This document shows positions 60,201 to 64,000 of a DNA stretch of 64,000 bases, piece by piece (within the stretch, counting starts at the first letter, position 1; each line of letters starts with the position of its first letter). Below the pieces are notes generated by a model. That model was not told the DNA's origin, ran no database searches, and saw only the letters and a program-made list of their open reading frames with translations. Source of the DNA: Craspedostauros australis (Eukaryota; Bacillariophyta; Bacillariophyceae; Mastogloiales; Achnanthaceae); contig JAMXDE010000013.1 of assembly GCA_026770025.1 (NCBI GenBank), positions 1,302,001 to 1,366,000 on the forward strand, given 5' to 3'. The position numbers and the translations under genes were made by a program.

Positions 60201-63200
60201 ATTTATAGGATCCTCCGGTCCAATTTCGTGATTCATATGACAGTGAATATTCAGCACCACTGAATATCGTGTTCTGGACAGATGTACATAGGAATGGTCA
60301 ATGCGCGAGCAAACCAACGATGGTGGGCCATGGTATGGTCCCCAATGGGTGCGTTCCGAGTGGTTATAGGCCGTCATTGCATATTTAAGGGGTCCTGCGG
60401 TCAAATTTGGTGATACACTCGAAGTTGAATATTCAGCACCACTGAATATCGTGTTCTTGCCAGAAGTGCATAGGAATGATCAATGCGCGAGCAAACCAAC
60501 AATGGTGGGCCATGGTATGGTCCCCGGTGGGTGCGTTCCGAGTGGTTATAGGCCGTCATTACGTATGTATAGGATCCTCCAGTCATATTTGGTGATACAT
60601 ATGATGGTGAATATTCAGCACCACTGAATATCGTGTTCTGGACAGATGTACATAGGAACGATCAATGCGCGAGCAAACCAACGATGGTGGGCCATGGTAT
60701 GGTCCCCAATGGGTGCGTTCCAAGTGGTTATAGGTCGTCATTGCATATTTAGGAGTCACTCCGTCCAATTTGGTGATTCATATGAAGTTGAATATTCAGC
60801 ACCACTGAATATCGTGTTCTGGACAGAAGTGCATAGGAATGATCAATGCGCGGGCAAACCAACAACGGGGGACGATGGTATGGTCCCCAATGGGTGCGTT
60901 CCAAGTTGTTATAGGCCGTCATTGCATATTTAAGGGGTCCTGCGGTCAATTTTGGTGATACACTCGAAGTTGAATATTCAGCACCACTGAATATCGTGTT
61001 CTGGCTAGAAGTGCATAGGAATGATCAATGCGCGAGCAAACCAACGATGGTGGACGATGGTATGGTCCCCAATGGGTGCGTTCCGAGTGGTTATAGACCG
61101 TAATTGCATATTTAGGAGTCACTCCGTCCAATTTCGTGATTCATATGACTGTGAATATTCAGCACCACTGAATATCGTGTTCTGGCTAGAAGTGCATAGG
61201 AATGGTCAATGCGCGAGCAAACCAACGATGGTGGGCCATGGTATGGTCCCCAATGGGTGTGTTACAAGTGGTTATAGGTCGTCATTGCATATTTAGGGGT
61301 CCTGAGGTCCAATTTCGTGATTCATATGACTGTGAATATTCAGCACCACTGAATATCGTGTTCTGGACAGAAGTGCATAGGAATGATCAATGCGCGAGCA
61401 AACCAACGATTGTGGGCCATGGTATGGTCCCCGGTGGGTGCGTTCCGAGTGGTTATAGATCGTCATTGCATATTTAGGAGTCACTCCGTCCAATTTCGTG
61501 ATTCATATGACAGTGAATATTCAGCACCACTGAATATCGTGTTCTGGACAGAAGTGCATAGGAATGGTCAATGCGCGAGCAAACCAACGATGGTGGGCCA
61601 TGGTATGGTCCCCAATGGGTGTGTTACAAGTGGTTATAGGTCGTCATTGCATATTTAGGGGTCCTGAGGTCCAATTTCGTGATTCATATGACTGTGAATA
61701 TTCAGCACCACTGAATATCGTGTTCTGGACAGAAGTGCATAGGAATGATCAATGCGCGAGCAAACCAACGATTGTGGGCCATGGTATGGTCCCCGGTGGG
61801 TGCGTTCCGAGTGGTTATAGATCGTCATTGCATATTTAGGAGTCACTCCGTCCAATTTCGTGATTCATATGACAGTGAATATTCAGCACCACTGAATATC
61901 GTGTTCTGGACAGAAGTGCATAGGAATGATCAATGCGCGGGCAAACCAACAACGGGGGGCGATGGTATGGTCCCCAATGAGTGCGTTCCAAGTGGTAATA
62001 GGTCGCCAATGCAAATTTAAGGGATCCTCCGGTCCAATTTCGTGATTCATATGACTGTGAATATTCAGCACCACTGAATATCGTGTTCTGGATAGATGTA
62101 CATAGGAATGGTCAATGCGCGAGCAAACCAACAATGGTGGGCCATGGTATGGTCCCCGGTGGGTGCGTTCCGAGTGGTTATAGGTCGCCAATGCAAATTT
62201 AAGGGATCCTCCGGTCAAATTTGGTGATACATATGAAGTTGAATATTCAGCACCACTGAATATCGTGTTCTGGACAGATGTACATAGGAACGATCAATGC
62301 GCGAGCAAACCAACGATGGTGAGCCATGGTATGGTCCTCAATGGGTGCGTTCCGAGTGGTTATAGGCCGCCATTGCATGTTTAGGGGTCCTGAGGTCCAA
62401 TTTGGTGATTCATATGAAGTTGAATATTCAGCACCACTGAATATCGTGTTCTGGACAGAAGTGCATAGGAATGATCAATGCGCGGGCAAACCAACAACGG
62501 GGGACGATGGTATGGTCCCCAATGGGTGCGTTCCGAGTGGTTATAGGCCGCCATTGCATGTTTAGGGGTCCTGAGGTCCAATTTGGTGATTCATATGAAG
62601 TTGAATATTCAGCACCACTGAATATCGTGTTCTGGCTAGAAGTGCATAGGAATGATCAATGCGCGAGCAAACCAACGATGGTGGACGATGGTATGGTCCC
62701 CAATGGGTGCGTTCCGAGTGGTTATAGACCGTAATTGCATATTTAGGAGTCACTCCGTCCAATTTCGTGATTCATATGACTGTGAATATTCAGCACCACT
62801 GAATATCGTGTTCTGGCTAGAAGTGCATAGGAATGGTCAATGCGCGAGCAAACCAACAACGGGGGACGATGGTATGGTCCCCGATGGGTGCGTTCCAAGT
62901 GGTTATAGGCCGTCATTACGTATTTATAGGATCCTCCGGTCGAATTTGGTGATTCATATGACAGTGAATATTCAGCACCACTGAATATCGTGTTCTGGAT
63001 AGATGTACATAGGAATGATCAATGCGCGAGCAAACCAACAACGGGGGACGATGGTATGGTCCCCAATGGGTGCGTTCCGAGTGGTTATAGACCGTAATTG
63101 CATATTTAAGGGGTCCTGCGGTCAAATTTGGTGATACACTCGAAGTTGAATATTCAGCACCACTGAATATCGTGTTCTGGCTAGAAGTGCATAGGAATGA

Positions 63201-64000
63201 CCAATGCGCGAGCAAACCAACGATTGTGGGCCATGGTATGGTCCCCGGTGGGTGCGTTCCGAGTGGTTATAGGTCGCCAATGCATATTTGGGGGTCCTGC
63301 GGTCGAATTTGGTGATTCGTATGACAGTGAATATTCAGCGCCACTGAATATCGTGTTCTTGCCAGAAGTGCATAGGAATGGTCAATGCGCGAGCAAACCA
63401 ACGATGGTGGGCCATGGTATGGTCCCCAATGGGTGCGTTCCGAGTGGTTATAGGTCGTCATTACGTATTTATAGGATCCTCCGGTCGAATTTGGTGATTC
63501 ATATGACAGTGAATATTCAGCACCACTGAATATCGTGTTCTGGACAGATGTACATAGGAATGATCAATGCGCGAGCAAACCAACGATGGTGGGCCATGGT
63601 ATGGTCCCCAATGGGTGCGTTCCGAGTGGTTATAGGTCGTCATTACGTATTTATAGGATCCTCCGGTCATGTTTGGTGATACACTCGAAGTTGGATATTC
63701 AGCACCACTGAATATCGTGTTCTGGCTAGATGTACATACAAATGATCAATGCGCGAGCAAACCAACGATGGTGGGCCATGGTATGGTCCCCAATGGGTGC
63801 GTTCCGAGTGGTTATAGGTCGTCATTACGTATTTATAGGATCCTCCGGTCGAATTTGGTGATTCATATGATGGTGAATATTCAGCACCACTGAATATCGT
63901 GTTCTGGATAGATGTACATAGGAATGGTCAATGTGCGAGCAAACCAACGATGGTGGGCCATGGTATGGTCCCCAATGGGTGCGTTCCAAGTTGTTATAGA
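57275..64000. repeat. 181-bp satellite array, about 37 monomers, open at the window edge
   Basis: Head-to-tail monomers of 181-182 bases. The landmark ATCGTGTTCTGG falls at 57361, 57542, 57724, 57906, 58087, 58268 and so on to about 63897. Every monomer has an 8-base inverted repeat, ATATTCAG/CTGAATAT around a CACCA loop, and a block GGGCCATGGTATGGTCCCC or close variant. Because 181 is not a multiple of three, open frames of 60-115 codons appear on both strands and shift frame from monomer to monomer; they are not genes. The length is near one nucleosome repeat, as in many centromeric or subtelomeric satellites. Which of these it is cannot be told from here. Confidence 0.95.
61202..61925. repeat. 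Two-monomer (362-bp) higher-order duplication
   Basis: The block 61202-61563 recurs almost unchanged at 61564-61925, carrying the same pair of monomer variants in the same order. It is a recent two-monomer duplication inside the array. Confidence 0.85.

Noticed and set aside
57275-64000. Many open frames of 60-115 codons on both strands with similar proteins, resembling a small gene family
   Set aside because: They repeat with the 181-base satellite, shift frame between monomers and have no family features; they are by-products of the satellite.
57275-64000. Regular repeats as a CRISPR array
   Set aside because: No short repeat/unique spacer structure, no cas genes, eukaryotic context; monomers are similar along their whole length.

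Overview
The window looks like nuclear DNA of a diatom, most likely a raphid pennate. This rests on gene types: an LRR protein with one N-terminal membrane segment, two receptor-type nucleotide cyclase/phosphodiesterase fusions, a copia element of the CoDi type, Pro/Thr-linked Cys-rich secreted proteins, short GT-AG introns, few introns per gene and genes on both strands. Species is not determined. No prokaryotic, organellar or CRISPR features were seen and no convincing tRNA or rRNA gene.

Layout. 1-2103 (+): 5'-truncated polynucleotide 3'-phosphatase/5'-kinase fused to an aldo-keto reductase. 2502-4589 (-): ferroportin-family transporter. 5130-6992 (-): LRR membrane protein. 7841-8470 (-): secreted CIA30-like protein whose frame is crossed by one TGA at an apparent Cys position. 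10115-14082 (+): complete three-exon receptor cyclase/PDE (copy A). 15142-16296 (+) and 16860-17681 (-): unrecognised proteins. 19075-20328 (+): ubiquitin-like/WLM metalloprotease. 20676-21667 (-): SDF2-like MIR protein with one intron. 22526-23479 (+): unrecognised acidic protein. 23925-25118 (-): LRR/RNI-like protein. 25652-26932 (-): secreted PLC-X-like phosphodiesterase. 29311-40511 (+): second cyclase/PDE (copy B), split by a copia element (32184-39382) with apparently identical 630-bp LTRs and a 5-bp target duplication. 41077-55038 (-): a giant secreted Cys-rich protein of about 4,650 residues, with eleven almost identical units of about 375 residues and a diverged last unit. About 57275 to the window end: a 181-bp satellite with about 37 monomers, running past the edge.

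How it fits together. The strongest theme is cell-surface signalling. Two receptor cyclases able to make and destroy a cyclic nucleotide lie 15 kb apart. They are almost identical in the cyclase, well conserved in the introns, but clearly diverged in the extracellular exon. Copy B has recently been cut between its cyclase and PDE halves. The second theme is recent tandem amplification, seen in the giant protein gene and in the satellite beside it. The PNKP-type enzyme and the WLM protease are both DNA-repair types, but nothing here links them functionally.
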